A model generated the notes under the pieces. The model was not told the origin of the DNA. It saw only the letters and a list, made by a program, of their open reading frames with translations, and did no database searches. A DNA stretch of 64,000 nt from Hymenobacter sp. BRD128 (GTDB taxonomy: Bacteria; Bacteroidota; Bacteroidia; Cytophagales; Hymenobacteraceae). A program made the position numbers and the translations under genes. Each line of letters opens with the position of its first letter. The stretch's first letter is position 1. This document shows positions 52,530-60,865 of the stretch, one piece after another. The stretch spans positions 1-64,000 of the forward strand of contig NZ_CP053909.1 of assembly GCF_013256625.1 (NCBI RefSeq), given 5' to 3'.

Positions 52530-55500
52530 TTAATTAGGATATATAGGTGGAACTATTGGCAGATTAGGGTATCGTCCTGTGATAGGAGAGCTCACTCTGG
52601 CTCCAGGGTACGTTGATTTTAATACACTTGTCATACTTTTAACAAATGCCTTAACTCTTGTTGCGTCTACTACCCGTGGGCCCCATAACCTAGAGTTTTG
52701 GTTTGTCGTGTAAGCAGCGAAATCGGCAGCATTCGCAAAAATTTGTCTGGCATTAAAATTAGTCACCATTATATTGCCTCTTGATGGCAAGACAATTGGG
52801 GCCTCTACTTCCAAGTTAAAGGTTGTAGTCTGTACTTTTAATTTAGGAAAAAATCCTCCTGATAAGTACCATTCTTCTCGCCATAATGTTAATCCAACAA
52901 TACCCACTGCCCTCACGCCAGGTATTACTTCTTGAAAAGCAAAAGTAGCCGGCATAATACCTTTCCCTATAGGCAGCTTAGGTAGAGATGATGAATTATT
53001 GGTGCTTGCAAGTAAATTACTGCCCTCATTAGCAACTGCTCCTAAACCACCACGGATAAAACTGCCACCTGTATTTGATGACAAGTGAATCCCAGAGAAA
53101 GGATTACTCCATTCTACCCCAATAGTAAGCGAATTTAGATGGTGAGGCACAGATTCCCGAGCATCTATCTTTGGACCTAATGCACCTCCTGCTAAGAAGC
53201 CCGCACTGGCTCCAATTGCTGCACCTTTCCAAAAACTTCCTCCATTAGCACTAGAGATGATGCCACCTGCACCGGCTCCAACCAATGTTCCTATAGCTGC
53301 TCCGCCCCATGACCAACCGCCATCAGGGTCCACGCTAGAAATAGGATTATTACCCATACCAGCATAAGGCGAAATAAATTGCCCTTTGGGGTCAGTATTC
53401 AGCCAGCGCCCAACCCGGCTATTATACAAACGCAATTCAAAGCTCTCAAAGCCCGTCAAGCTGTCGTGCTCGGCATACTGCCCCTGGAAGCCGTAGCGAT
53501 AACGGCGATTGCCCACCATATAGCTCAGGCCCGGCAGTGGCGCCCCAAAGGCATACTGGTGCTGCTCCTGCACAATAAGTCCTCCGGTCTGCTCCACCCG
53601 CAGGTTGTCGAAGTACACGGCCTCCCCTGTGCCCGAGGTGCCCGCCATCACTTCGATGGTGCCCGCTTGGGGAATGCGTACGCCTGTTTGCAAGTATTCC
53701 CACTTACCCGTGCCGAGCAGGTAGTCTACGCCAGCCAGGGGGTAGCCCTGGGCATCCAGCATTGGTTGGCCTTGGGCATCGAGCACGCGGTATTTTATCC
53801 AGCCCTCCAGGGAAGTGGCCCCCAGACTAGCCGGCGAGTTGTCTTGGCCCAGCGTGAAGCCGATACCCGCCGCCAGCAGCGAAAGCCAGTTGGGCGAGTT
53901 CGTTTGGTAGGTCGTGGGCTGCCCCTCGGCGCCGCGCTGCGAGAGCGGGTTAAGGCCCGTGGCGGCCCCGGCCAGGATATAGGGCGTGGCACTGGTGCCC
54001 CCGGCAGCGGCATTCTGCTTCCACTGCCCCAGGGCCGAAAAGGTGATGGTATCACCTTGGCTCACCTGCAGCACCCGTTTCAATTCCTGCCCCGCCGGCT
54101 GCGAATCCGTCAGGCGGGCTACGTAGTCGCCACTCGGGGCGCCACTCACCGCCACCCGGTACAGGTTATCGTTAAGGAAGGCCGCCCGGTTGGGCACGCC
54201 GCTCAGCTCCATCGTCTCGACATCGACGGTGGTGGTGGGCCGGTGAAACACGACGCGCGCATCGCCCAAGTGGTCGGTGAGCTCGTAGCGGTAGTCGTCG
54301 AGGCCAGCGGCCGTACCGTCGTTGAGGTGGGTGAGAGAGCCCAGGCGGCCAGATCCGTAGAGCGGCACTTCGTTGCGCTGCGCCGGCGCCGTAGGTGTCG
54401 CCTGCTCATAAAGGGCCAGCAGGTTGCCGGCCAAGTCGCGCACGTAGGTCGTGACGTGGGCCGGGGCGCCCGAAGCCGGGTACACCGTCTGGCGCACGCG
54501 GAAGCCGCGGTCATCGTAGGCATATTGCACCACCGGCTGGGTGTGGGCGGCATCGAGGTAGACGCCGGTAGTTTTACCCGTCACATCGTAGGTGAGGTAG
54601 CTTTGTCCTTTCTCGTCGCGCTGCCTAATGAGCTGGCCTAACTCGTCGTAGTCATAGTCAAGTACAGTCGTCCCACTGGCGCTGCCGGTATGCACTTCCT
54701 TCAGCTGGTTGGTATTAGGCTTGTAGCTGTAGCTGAAGTCATCCGCCACGTTGCCCTTTTGGTCGGTGCGGCGCAACGACAAGATGTTGCCGTTGGCATC
54801 GTAACTCAGGTTGCCTTCCTGCAACGCATTGGCCGAGGTGGGGTTGAGCAGGTAATTGTTACTGTTTTTCTGCCAATCCCACTTGCCGTATTGCGAGTTT
54901 TGGAGCTGGCTTTTCTCGTCATAGGTATAGGCCACGCGGTGAATGCCCGCGCTAGCTCCCGTGCGCCAGGCCGCGCCCTGGATAGTGCCGTCGTAGCGAG
55001 TGGGCACGCTCACGCCACCCGTGATGGGTAGCGGCGCATCGATGGCCTTGCTGCGGTAGTCGCCGCTGAAGTAGTCCAACGTGAGAGCAAACAGGTCCTT
55101 GTAGACGCCAGTCGTGGTCGGCGCATCGTGGCCCGGTTCTAGGCTCTGGTTGACGTGGTTGATAGCCTTGAGCGCGCCCTGCAGGGTGTACGTGTAGTCT
55201 ACTCCTTGCAGGTTACCGGCCACCTGCACCCGCTTGAGCGGACCGTGCAGGTAGTAGCTATACACTGCCTGCAAGGTCTGCGTGGTGCCATCAGTACCGG
55301 TGTACACCATAGTCAGGCGCTGAGCCGGGTCATAGCTGTAGTAGTGGTAGAAGCTATCCGCCTGCCCTTTCTGGTAAGCCACTTGCAGCACGTTGCCGCT
55401 GAAATCGTACTGGTAGTCCAGCGTCTTCACGCCCACCCCGGTAATATCCTGCACCACCCATGTTATCCGGCCCAGCTCGTCATAGCTGTACCAGGTCGAC

Positions 55501-56102
55501 ACGTTGTCGTTCTGCGTCTTGGCGACCGCCCCGACTACGAATTCCTGGTGGCGGCCATTGAGTTGGCTGTCGTTGCCCTGGCTGCCAGCCGTCCCATCAA
55601 AGGGTAGGTCGTACCACACCTGGTTGCGCTGGGCACACTGGCTTACGTCTACCCCCCCACTGCGGGTGCGGTCTTCCAGCAGGCTGGGCTGCAACACGCT
55701 GTTAGCTGCTGGACTCGTCGTTAGGTAATTCTCGAATACAAGGTTGCCGGGGGTATACTCGCCTGACTCCACTATCCGACCTACCTCATCATAGTTAGAG
55801 TAGGAGAAACGGCCCGTTGGCCGTTGCAAGGCACTCTGTGAGAAGCGAATGCGCCCATCCTGGGCGTACACATAGTCAGTGTGCCCCTCATCGTTGCTTT
55901 CCGTAGCCAAGAGCCGGCTGCTAGTATCGTAGGTATTGCGGGTCGTGAAGACCGGTTGCGTAACACTCGTACCCAGCCCGGCGGGCGTGACATCCAGGCC
56001 CTTGGGCGCGAGTGTGGCGATGACGCGGCCCGCATCATCATAGTAGGTGTAGCTGAAGTTGCCATAATGCGCCTCATAATAGACGCGTTGTGTACCCGTC
56101 AC
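52530..56102 (-). CDS. RHS polymorphic toxin: repeat region, RHS core and variable C-terminal tip
   Basis: This frame has 1190 residues and is the continuation of the frame at 56129-57757; the break lies at a C5 run (56155-56159). YD/RHS repeats (TWYSYDELGRITWVVQD, YDYDELGQLIRQRDEKG, YAYDDRGFRVRQT) lead to the RHS core (GFQGQYAEHDSLTGFESFEL, YNSRVGRWLNTDPKGQF, NNPISSVDPDG). The last about 265 residues after DPDG form a new tip. It has a Gly-rich hydrophobic stretch (GTLVGAGAGGIISSANGG) and a terminal domain (NARQIFANAADFAAYTTNQN). No known toxin motif is seen in the tip. Its DNA becomes AT-richer, like the immunity gene that follows after one base. Confidence 0.8.
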   Translation of the reverse strand: MTGTQRVYYEAHYGNFSYTYYDDAGRVIATLAPKGLDVTPAGLGTSVTQPVFTTRNTYDTSSRLLATESNDEGHTDYVYAQDGRIRFSQSALQRPTGRFSYSNYDEVGRIVESGEYTPGNLVFENYLTTSPAANSVLQPSLLEDRTRSGGVDVSQCAQRNQVWYDLPFDGTAGSQGNDSQLNGRHQEFVVGAVAKTQNDNVSTWYSYDELGRITWVVQDITGVGVKTLDYQYDFSGNVLQVAYQKGQADSFYHYYSYDPAQRLTMVYTGTDGTTQTLQAVYSYYLHGPLKRVQVAGNLQGVDYTYTLQGALKAINHVNQSLEPGHDAPTTTGVYKDLFALTLDYFSGDYRSKAIDAPLPITGGVSVPTRYDGTIQGAAWRTGASAGIHRVAYTYDEKSQLQNSQYGKWDWQKNSNNYLLNPTSANALQEGNLSYDANGNILSLRRTDQKGNVADDFSYSYKPNTNQLKEVHTGSASGTTVLDYDYDELGQLIRQRDEKGQSYLTYDVTGKTTGVYLDAAHTQPVVQYAYDDRGFRVRQTVYPASGAPAHVTTYVRDLAGNLLALYEQATPTAPAQRNEVPLYGSGRLGSLTHLNDGTAAGLDDYRYELTDHLGDARVVFHRPTTTVDVETMELSGVPNRAAFLNDNLYRVAVSGAPSGDYVARLTDSQPAGQELKRVLQVSQGDTITFSALGQWKQNAAAGGTSATPYILAGAATGLNPLSQRGAEGQPTTYQTNSPNWLSLLAAGIGFTLGQDNSPASLGATSLEGWIKYRVLDAQGQPMLDAQGYPLAGVDYLLGTGKWEYLQTGVRIPQAGTIEVMAGTSGTGEAVYFDNLRVEQTGGLIVQEQHQYAFGAPLPGLSYMVGNRRYRYGFQGQYAEHDSLTGFESFELRLYNSRVGRWLNTDPKGQFISPYAGMGNNPISSVDPDGGWSWGGAAIGTLVGAGAGGIISSANGGSFWKGAAIGASAGFLAGGALGPKIDARESVPHHLNSLTIGVEWSNPFSGIHLSSNTGGSFIRGGLGAVANEGSNLLASTNNSSSLPKLPIGKGIMPATFAFQEVIPGVRAVGIVGLTLWREEWYLSGGFFPKLKVQTTTFNLEVEAPIVLPSRGNIMVTNFNARQIFANAADFAAYTTNQNSRLWGPRVVDATRVKAFVKSMTSVLKSTYPGARVSSPITGRYPNLPIVPPIYPN

Positions 56103-56128
56103 GGAGACGAAGCGATAGAAGCCCGGAT

Positions 56129-57757
56129 TCAGCGTGAGGTGCTGCTCGGGGCCGCCCCCGCCGTTGCTGGCTTAATGGGGTAACTAGTTGTGTCGTTGGT
56201 GAGCAGATTTACCACGAGCACGCGCCCGCCGCCCGTGTAGGACGCATCCATCGTAAACTTGACGTCCTGCGGCCCGGCTGCTGGCAGGTGTATATCCTGG
56301 TAAATCGGCGCGTTAGGGTCAGACGAGTTCGTCGGACCTTCCGCGCTGATATACCCATCAACTGGCAGGGCCGGATACTGTGGTCCACTCAGACAGGAAA
56401 TAATGGCTTGGCCTTCCTTGTTGGTCACCACAATACTTTCGCGGCCATCAGCATTCACGCTTACCGACTTGCTGCCCTCATACTCCAGCGAGGTCAGCGA
56501 GCTTCCCGGCACAAACTGCGGACGTAAGCTCAGGTAGCTGTCAAACTCCTTGCGCAGGGGGAAGTCGCGGCCTTTGGCCTCGCGCCCCTTGCCCATGCGC
56601 AACTCGTCCCCCGGCCCGGCGGCGCGCCGGGTGCCGCCGAGCGGTCCTTCGTACGGCTCGACCAGGCTATAGGGGTAGCTGGTGATGGGCGTGAGCGGCT
56701 CTGCTGCATTAAGCTGGCTGAAGTAATAGCCCAGGGTTCCCGGGTCCGTGGCATCGACCGGCGTGGGATTGCTGGCTAGTCCATCTTCAAAGTTACCCGG
56801 CCCGTAGTTCTGGCCCCCCGCCGTTACAAAGCCTTCTTTGTAATTGAAGCTTTGATTATTGATGGGGGCCGCTAAAGTTTGTAGCACCGGCTGGCCGCCG
56901 GTGTTATACACCGTTTGCGCGGCAAAGACTTGCTGGGTGGCTGCATTGCGGGCCTGGGCCTGCGTGGGCCGGCCCAGGCCATCCGTGAACTGCCTGCTGG
57001 CCTCCACCTCGTTGCCGTTGCCATCGAAGCTGCGCTCCGTCGTCCAGTTGAGTTCGCTATTGTCGCTCGGGTTATTCAGCGGCAGCGTGCTGGTCACGGT
57101 GAACGTAGCCTGGTAATTGGCGCCGTAACGGCCGTCGTAATTCGTAAAGAGCTGCCCGCCGTAGCTGCCCTGTGCCTGCAAGTACACTTCCAGCACATAG
57201 GTGCCCGGTTGCGCGGCAATTGACAGCAAATCAATGCCGGCGGCCACCTGGGTCCATTCTTTATTGCCCGCGTCACCATCCTGGCCGGCGCGCAGGTAAG
57301 GTAGATCAAGCGAGGAAAACAGCCCTGGAGTCGTACCGGTCAGGTATACCCGGTACAGCAGTTGCGCGCCCTGCATGTTCACCCCATTGTGCTGGTAGGT
57401 ATTCACCTCGCCGCCCTCCAGCACCAGGCGCCCGCCTGTGGCCCGGGTGAACGAACCTAGATTGGCCCCCTGATACTGGTAGTTGGACGTCGAGAGGTTC
57501 GTGTAGTAGTACGTATTAACCGTCGAGCTACCCGCTTGCAGGATAACGAAGTCCTTGTAAAGGCCCGAATCAGCGTAGACCCGATACGGTAGCACCATGC
57601 TGACCAGCACCAACACGACTAGCCACGCGCCGTGAGCGTGCTTGTAGCCTGCCGCAAGGCAGCCAGTGAGCCAGTGGCGTACCGTGCTGCGCACCACTCT
57701 TGGTGCGGCCAGTTTAGGGAACCGATTAAGGGACGTGCGGAGGTATAACTGCGCCAT
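56129..57757 (-). CDS. RHS polymorphic toxin, N-terminal frame
   Basis: This frame has 542 residues. An N-terminal membrane/signal segment (GAWLVVLVLVSMVLPYRVYA) is preceded by an unusually long basic stretch of about 45 residues. Beta-rich domains follow (VNTYYYTNLSTSNYQYQGAN). A typical RHS-related start comes next (WTTERSFDGNGNEVEASRQF, DGLGRPTQAQARN). It ends out of phase after NDTTSYPIKPA; the other frame supplies EQHLTLNPGFYRFVSVTG. It is the first gene of the minus-strand RHS operon. Two CAAGTACTTG palindromes lie 42 and 130 bases upstream. Confidence 0.75.
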   Translation of the reverse strand: MAQLYLRTSLNRFPKLAAPRVVRSTVRHWLTGCLAAGYKHAHGAWLVVLVLVSMVLPYRVYADSGLYKDFVILQAGSSTVNTYYYTNLSTSNYQYQGANLGSFTRATGGRLVLEGGEVNTYQHNGVNMQGAQLLYRVYLTGTTPGLFSSLDLPYLRAGQDGDAGNKEWTQVAAGIDLLSIAAQPGTYVLEVYLQAQGSYGGQLFTNYDGRYGANYQATFTVTSTLPLNNPSDNSELNWTTERSFDGNGNEVEASRQFTDGLGRPTQAQARNAATQQVFAAQTVYNTGGQPVLQTLAAPINNQSFNYKEGFVTAGGQNYGPGNFEDGLASNPTPVDATDPGTLGYYFSQLNAAEPLTPITSYPYSLVEPYEGPLGGTRRAAGPGDELRMGKGREAKGRDFPLRKEFDSYLSLRPQFVPGSSLTSLEYEGSKSVSVNADGRESIVVTNKEGQAIISCLSGPQYPALPVDGYISAEGPTNSSDPNAPIYQDIHLPAAGPQDVKFTMDASYTGGGRVLVVNLLTNDTTSYPIKPATAGAAPSSTSR

Positions 57758-58499
57758 AAGCAGCAGGTAAAAAGTGTGGAAAAGGGAACAGTTGGAAGCA
57801 AGTACTTGGAATCCAAGCCAGTTGCTAACTATTTGTGCCTAGCAGGTACGCACAGACCTGCTTCGCTAGCAGTTAGATTAAGCGAACCAAGTACTTGGAG
57901 AACTTAAAAAAAGGACGGGGCGGAGGATGCTCGGAATGGGAAGGGCATAGGACAATAATGCTTGCTATCCCCTAAGGATAGTAAGACCGGCTGATGCAAC
58001 CCAGAATAAGTAGAGCGGAGGAAGGTAGTGCGATACCAGTGGGAAAGACCACTAGGCAGGTATAGTGGTGCAAGTATAAGTTGAGAAGCGAAATTGACCA
58101 TTCTTCTTCTTCCAGGATAGGGTTGCATTTTCGATAACTCACTAATTATCAAGGCAAAAATTTAGGAAGGGTTCGTAGCAGGAGATTGGGCGGCCCTTTA
58201 CACGACTTCGCCGGCTGTGGGGCAAGCCACCCCCTTTCTTACTTAAGCAACGAAGTTTGAAACAGCAGTTTTTGCGTCCATGCGTGGAAAGTTTTGTCCA
58301 GTTGATGCCCAGCGTACTGTGGACGACCTATTGCGCGCAGGCCAATTCAGCGCGCGATAGATAAAGAGAGCTAAATAAATTGGCTAAAGCGGAGAAATGG
58401 TTTTTATTAAATTTTATAATAGACAAATATTAAAAAATACTTAAAAGGGGGAAGTTGCTGTTGCAGAAGTAGGTGCCAGGTATCCGGTACCTTGGGCTT
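57758..58499. other. Upstream region of the RHS operon, no gene seen
   Basis: About 740 bases. The part nearest the RHS gene holds the paired palindromes (57799-57898). The rest shows no reading frame with protein character in either strand and no clear terminator. An AT-rich stretch lies around 58360-58440, before the IS1182-like fragment. Confidence 0.45.
57799..57898 (-). promoter_or_regulatory. Pair of CAAGTACTTG palindromes upstream of the RHS operon
   Basis: CAAGTACTTG occurs at 57799-57808 and, as the 12-bp palindrome CCAAGTACTTGG, at 57887-57898. The centres are 89 bp apart. Both lie in the leader or promoter of the RHS gene (start 57757). Paired identical palindromes suggest a cooperative operator with DNA looping; no regulator gene is adjacent. 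Confidence 0.45.
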
Positions 58500-58763
58500 A
58501 TGCAGAGCCACAAGCAATTCGTCGACAAAGTCGTGCTGCGCTTCCAGTTGTCGGAGCGCGTGCCGAAGCAGAATCTCTATCGCCGGCTCGCCGAGCTGCT
58601 CGACTGGGACTTTCTCTATGCGCGGACCCAGGCCCTCTACAGCCACACGGGTCAGCCTTCACTCAACCCGGTCGTATTTTTCAAGCTGACGCTCGTCAGC
58701 CGCTTGGAAAATCTGGTCAGCGACCGGCGCCTGGTGGAGCACTGCAGCCTGCGACTCGATTGA
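58500..58763 (+). pseudogene. IS1182-family transposase fragment (DUF772 N-terminus)
   Basis: From ATG at 58500 the frame reads VDKVVLRFQLSERVPKQNLY, then RLAELLDWDFLYARTQALYS and VVFFKLTLVSRLENLVSDRR, the N-terminal DUF772 domain of IS1182-like transposases. It is cut after 87 residues where an IS3 end (TGAGGTGGTC near 58762) begins. No catalytic domain remains, so it is inactive. Confidence 0.8.
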
Positions 58764-59134
58764 GGTGGTCGGGTGCCAGAGGACACGGAGCTAAGGTAGG
58801 TTAAAGAGGTAATGGAGTTCGATTTCGAGCGGGGTGCAGTAGCCCAGCACGGAGTGCAGGCACTGCGTGTTGTAATAATGGTCAAGGTATTCGGCTAATT
58901 CGAGGCGGGCCTCTTCCAAGTCGGTGAAGCAGGCTCCACAATGGCCTGCGTGCGGTCCAGCAGGGCGGTAAATGCGTCGCTGGGGTACTGGCTGCCGCGG
59001 TCGGCGTGCACCAGCAAGCCCGGCGGAGGCTGGCAGATGGCTGCTCGGGTAAAGGCGGTCAGAATGTCCGATGCTTTACTTGCAATCGGCTCGGCAATTG
59101 AAAAGAGGTCACAGGTCACTTGATGCACTTCCAT
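58762..59134 (-). mobile_element. IS3-family fragment inserted in the IS1182-like gene
   Basis: On the minus strand two shifted pieces of an IS3 transposase C-terminus are readable: GLLVHADRGSQYPSDAFTAL (about 58960-59030) and EEARLELAEYLDHYYNTQCL, then LHSVLGYCTPLEIELHYLFN (about 58797-58920). The end at 58762 shares TGAGGTGGTC with the IS3 fragment at 43398. The 5' part is missing, and the left transposase frame is damaged, so it is inactive. Confidence 0.7.
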
Positions 59135-59140
59135 TGAAAG

Positions 59141-59497
59141 CTACCTTACCGCTTAATAGTCAGGCATTCTGGTTTTGGGCGCTTATCACTTATAATTTTA
59201 AAATAGCTTGTTCATTTGAACAAATTATCTTGTATCTTTGGGAGGTAGTCCCCTCCCCTGCCCCTGCTTTCCAGCCGGATATCACCGCCCAGCACCCGTG
59301 GGCCCTTCCCGGCCAGGCCGCTGAGCTGGTAGTCCTCGACTGCGCCCGCTGCGCCGAATTGATGCTCCACCGGCGCGGCCGTTTGACGGCTACTTATCCG
59401 CTGGTGCATGATTAGCTCGTTAGCTGCGGCGAGTGCGGCGCGCCGCAACCCGGGTGGGTTGAGAAACTTATTCCCATTCGCTTTTAGTCCTTTTCCG
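59141..59497. other. Control region before the right-end gene cluster
   Basis: This region contains the operator-promoter at 59207-59240. Downstream, a plus-strand frame ending at 59415 (AAELVVLDCARCAELMLHRR, then GRLTATYPLVHD) looks protein-like but has no ATG or GTG start after the promoter, so it is not called as a gene. It may be a decayed or leaderless small gene. Confidence 0.4.
59207..59240 (+). promoter_or_regulatory. Repeated palindromic operator with TATCTTTG promoter box (right-end cluster)
   Basis: TTGTTCATTTGAACAA (59208-59223) is palindromic apart from the centre. Eight bases beyond the site comes TATCTTTG (59233-59240), a full -7 consensus match. Same layout as at 27129 and 20043. 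It most likely drives the genes from 59498 onward. Confidence 0.65.
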
Positions 59498-59959
59498 ATG
59501 GCAATGCCCGACGAAATTCAGTGGCTCTACCGGCGTTATTATTCCGGTAACGTGGGGTTGGGAAGTCCCCGGCTGAGCTGCCCGGTTACTCCCTCGGACA
59601 TTGAGTTGTCATTCACTGAAGCGCACATTGTGCTGACGCTGGCCCGCTGCCCGCGCGTGTTTAATCGCCGCCTCTCGGTTTCATTTCTTCCTCATTATGA
59701 GGCGTATCTGCTCGACGCGGCATTTCTGCTCCAGCTCGTGGGTGGGGCGGGCCAGGTGTGGCGGCGCATTTGTAGCCAGCCGGGCCTACCGCCCCACTGG
59801 CGCCCGCTCATCTACTACGAAAGCTTTCGGGACGGCTTTGTGGGCCGCCCCTGGGATTGGCCCGATAAGGAGCTGCCGGTACCCGACCCGGTCTACAATC
59901 TGCCGCCCGGCACCGACGAAACCATTCACGCCTGCCTCACCCCGCTCGAACCCAGCTAG
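59498..59959 (+). CDS. Hypothetical protein, first gene of the right-end cluster
   Basis: This protein has 153 residues from ATG at 59498 (MAMPDEIQWLYRRYYSGNVG), after a pyrimidine tract; ATG at 59504 is equally possible. It is soluble, rich in Trp, Tyr and Pro, with segments AHIVLTLARCPRVFNRRLSV and LLDAAFLLQLVGGAGQVWRR. No family is recognised and there is no membrane or export signal. It is followed after 10 bases by the next gene, so the cluster is probably an operon under the 59207 operator. Confidence 0.6.
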   Translation: MAMPDEIQWLYRRYYSGNVGLGSPRLSCPVTPSDIELSFTEAHIVLTLARCPRVFNRRLSVSFLPHYEAYLLDAAFLLQLVGGAGQVWRRICSQPGLPPHWRPLIYYESFRDGFVGRPWDWPDKELPVPDPVYNLPPGTDETIHACLTPLEPS

Positions 59960-59969
59960 CCGCCCCCCA

Positions 59970-60398
59970 ATGGATTTTTCTGCCCCCCTCCCCCCGCCGG
60001 CGATTCTGGCTTATTTACTGAGCCAAGCCCCGGCCCTCGCGGGAGCCGACCACCTGGCTTGCCAGCAGGCCCGCGATTACCTGCTGGCCATCGGCACTTA
60101 TTACCACCAGCCGCCGGCCGGCGCACTGGCTTACGGCGGCGAGGCCCGCCCGGCCTGCTCGGTCGCACCTGTCCTGGCTACCGCGCAGCACCCGGATGCG
60201 CTGGCGGTGCTGCGCATGCTCCAGACTGACCCGGTCAGCGCGAAGCTAACGGCCGGCTTTCAGCTGGCGGCGCGGCAGTCTGCCTTTCAGCAGGCCGCCG
60301 GCGTGCTGGCCTACGCGCAGCTGCTGCTCTCCGTGCTCGACCCCGGCCGGCTGGCCGCCGAGCGGGTAACGGCTTACCTCTCTCCATTCGCACGCTAA
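59970..60398 (+). CDS. Hypothetical helical protein
   Basis: This protein has 142 residues from ATG at 59970, Ala/Leu-rich and mostly helical (PAILAYLLSQAPALAGADHL, PDALAVLRMLQTDPVSAKLT, AAGVLAYAQLLLSVLDPGRL). It ends AERVTAYLSPFAR, which resembles the end of the product at 60435 (VHSFISAFAA), so the two may be distant relatives. The in-frame extension to 59697 overlaps the previous gene and is rejected. Function unknown. Confidence 0.55.
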   Translation: MDFSAPLPPPAILAYLLSQAPALAGADHLACQQARDYLLAIGTYYHQPPAGALAYGGEARPACSVAPVLATAQHPDALAVLRMLQTDPVSAKLTAGFQLAARQSAFQQAAGVLAYAQLLLSVLDPGRLAAERVTAYLSPFAR

Positions 60399-60434
60399 TT
60401 CCTTTCCATTTTCTCACTTTATCCCTTTTTTCGC

Positions 60435-60842
60435 ATGAATCACTTGATTACCACGCCCCTGACGCCGACCAAGGTTCGGTCGTACTTCCTGGCTCAGCTG
60501 CCCGCGGAGGAGCTGCCCGGCATCTTCTTCGAGGTGTCGAGCCAATCACTATTGCACAGCATTGCCGCGTACTTCTCCGGCACTGACTCCCGCCCCAGCT
60601 GTACCCTGGAAAATATCGTGGCCACCGTGCGCTATCCGCACATCGGCCACGTCCTGGCCATGCTCAGTACTGATTCCGAGTGCGCCACCTGGGTGCACCA
60701 ACTGCAAACCGCGCTTTCCCGGCACGCCGTGCTGCAAGTAGCCGCCGTGACTTCGTTCATCGACATCATTCTCGGCTACATCCGGCCCGATGAGCAGGCG
60801 CAGCAGCGCGTGCATTCCTTCATCAGCGCCTTTGCCGCCTAA
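60435..60842 (+). CDS. Hypothetical helical protein
   Basis: This protein has 135 residues from ATG at 60435 after a T-rich leader. Soluble and helical (TKVRSYFLAQLPAEELPGIF, CTLENIVATVRYPHIGHVLA, VAAVTSFIDIILGYIRPDEQ). No catalytic motif or family was recognised. Size, position and the C-terminal pattern resemble the preceding gene. It is part of the cluster expressed toward the recombinase. Confidence 0.55.
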   Translation: MNHLITTPLTPTKVRSYFLAQLPAEELPGIFFEVSSQSLLHSIAAYFSGTDSRPSCTLENIVATVRYPHIGHVLAMLSTDSECATWVHQLQTALSRHAVLQVAAVTSFIDIILGYIRPDEQAQQRVHSFISAFAA

Positions 60843-60865
60843 TTTTTCCCCACTACCCGGTAGTT

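Noticed and set aside
53379..54641. 420-codon plus-strand frame opposite the RHS toxin
   Set aside because: It is antisense to well-conserved RHS repeats and shows no signal, motif or leader of its own.
59241..59415. Small plus-strand gene directly after the 59207 promoter
   Set aside because: The text looks protein-like, but there is no ATG or GTG start downstream of the promoter, so it cannot be supported.
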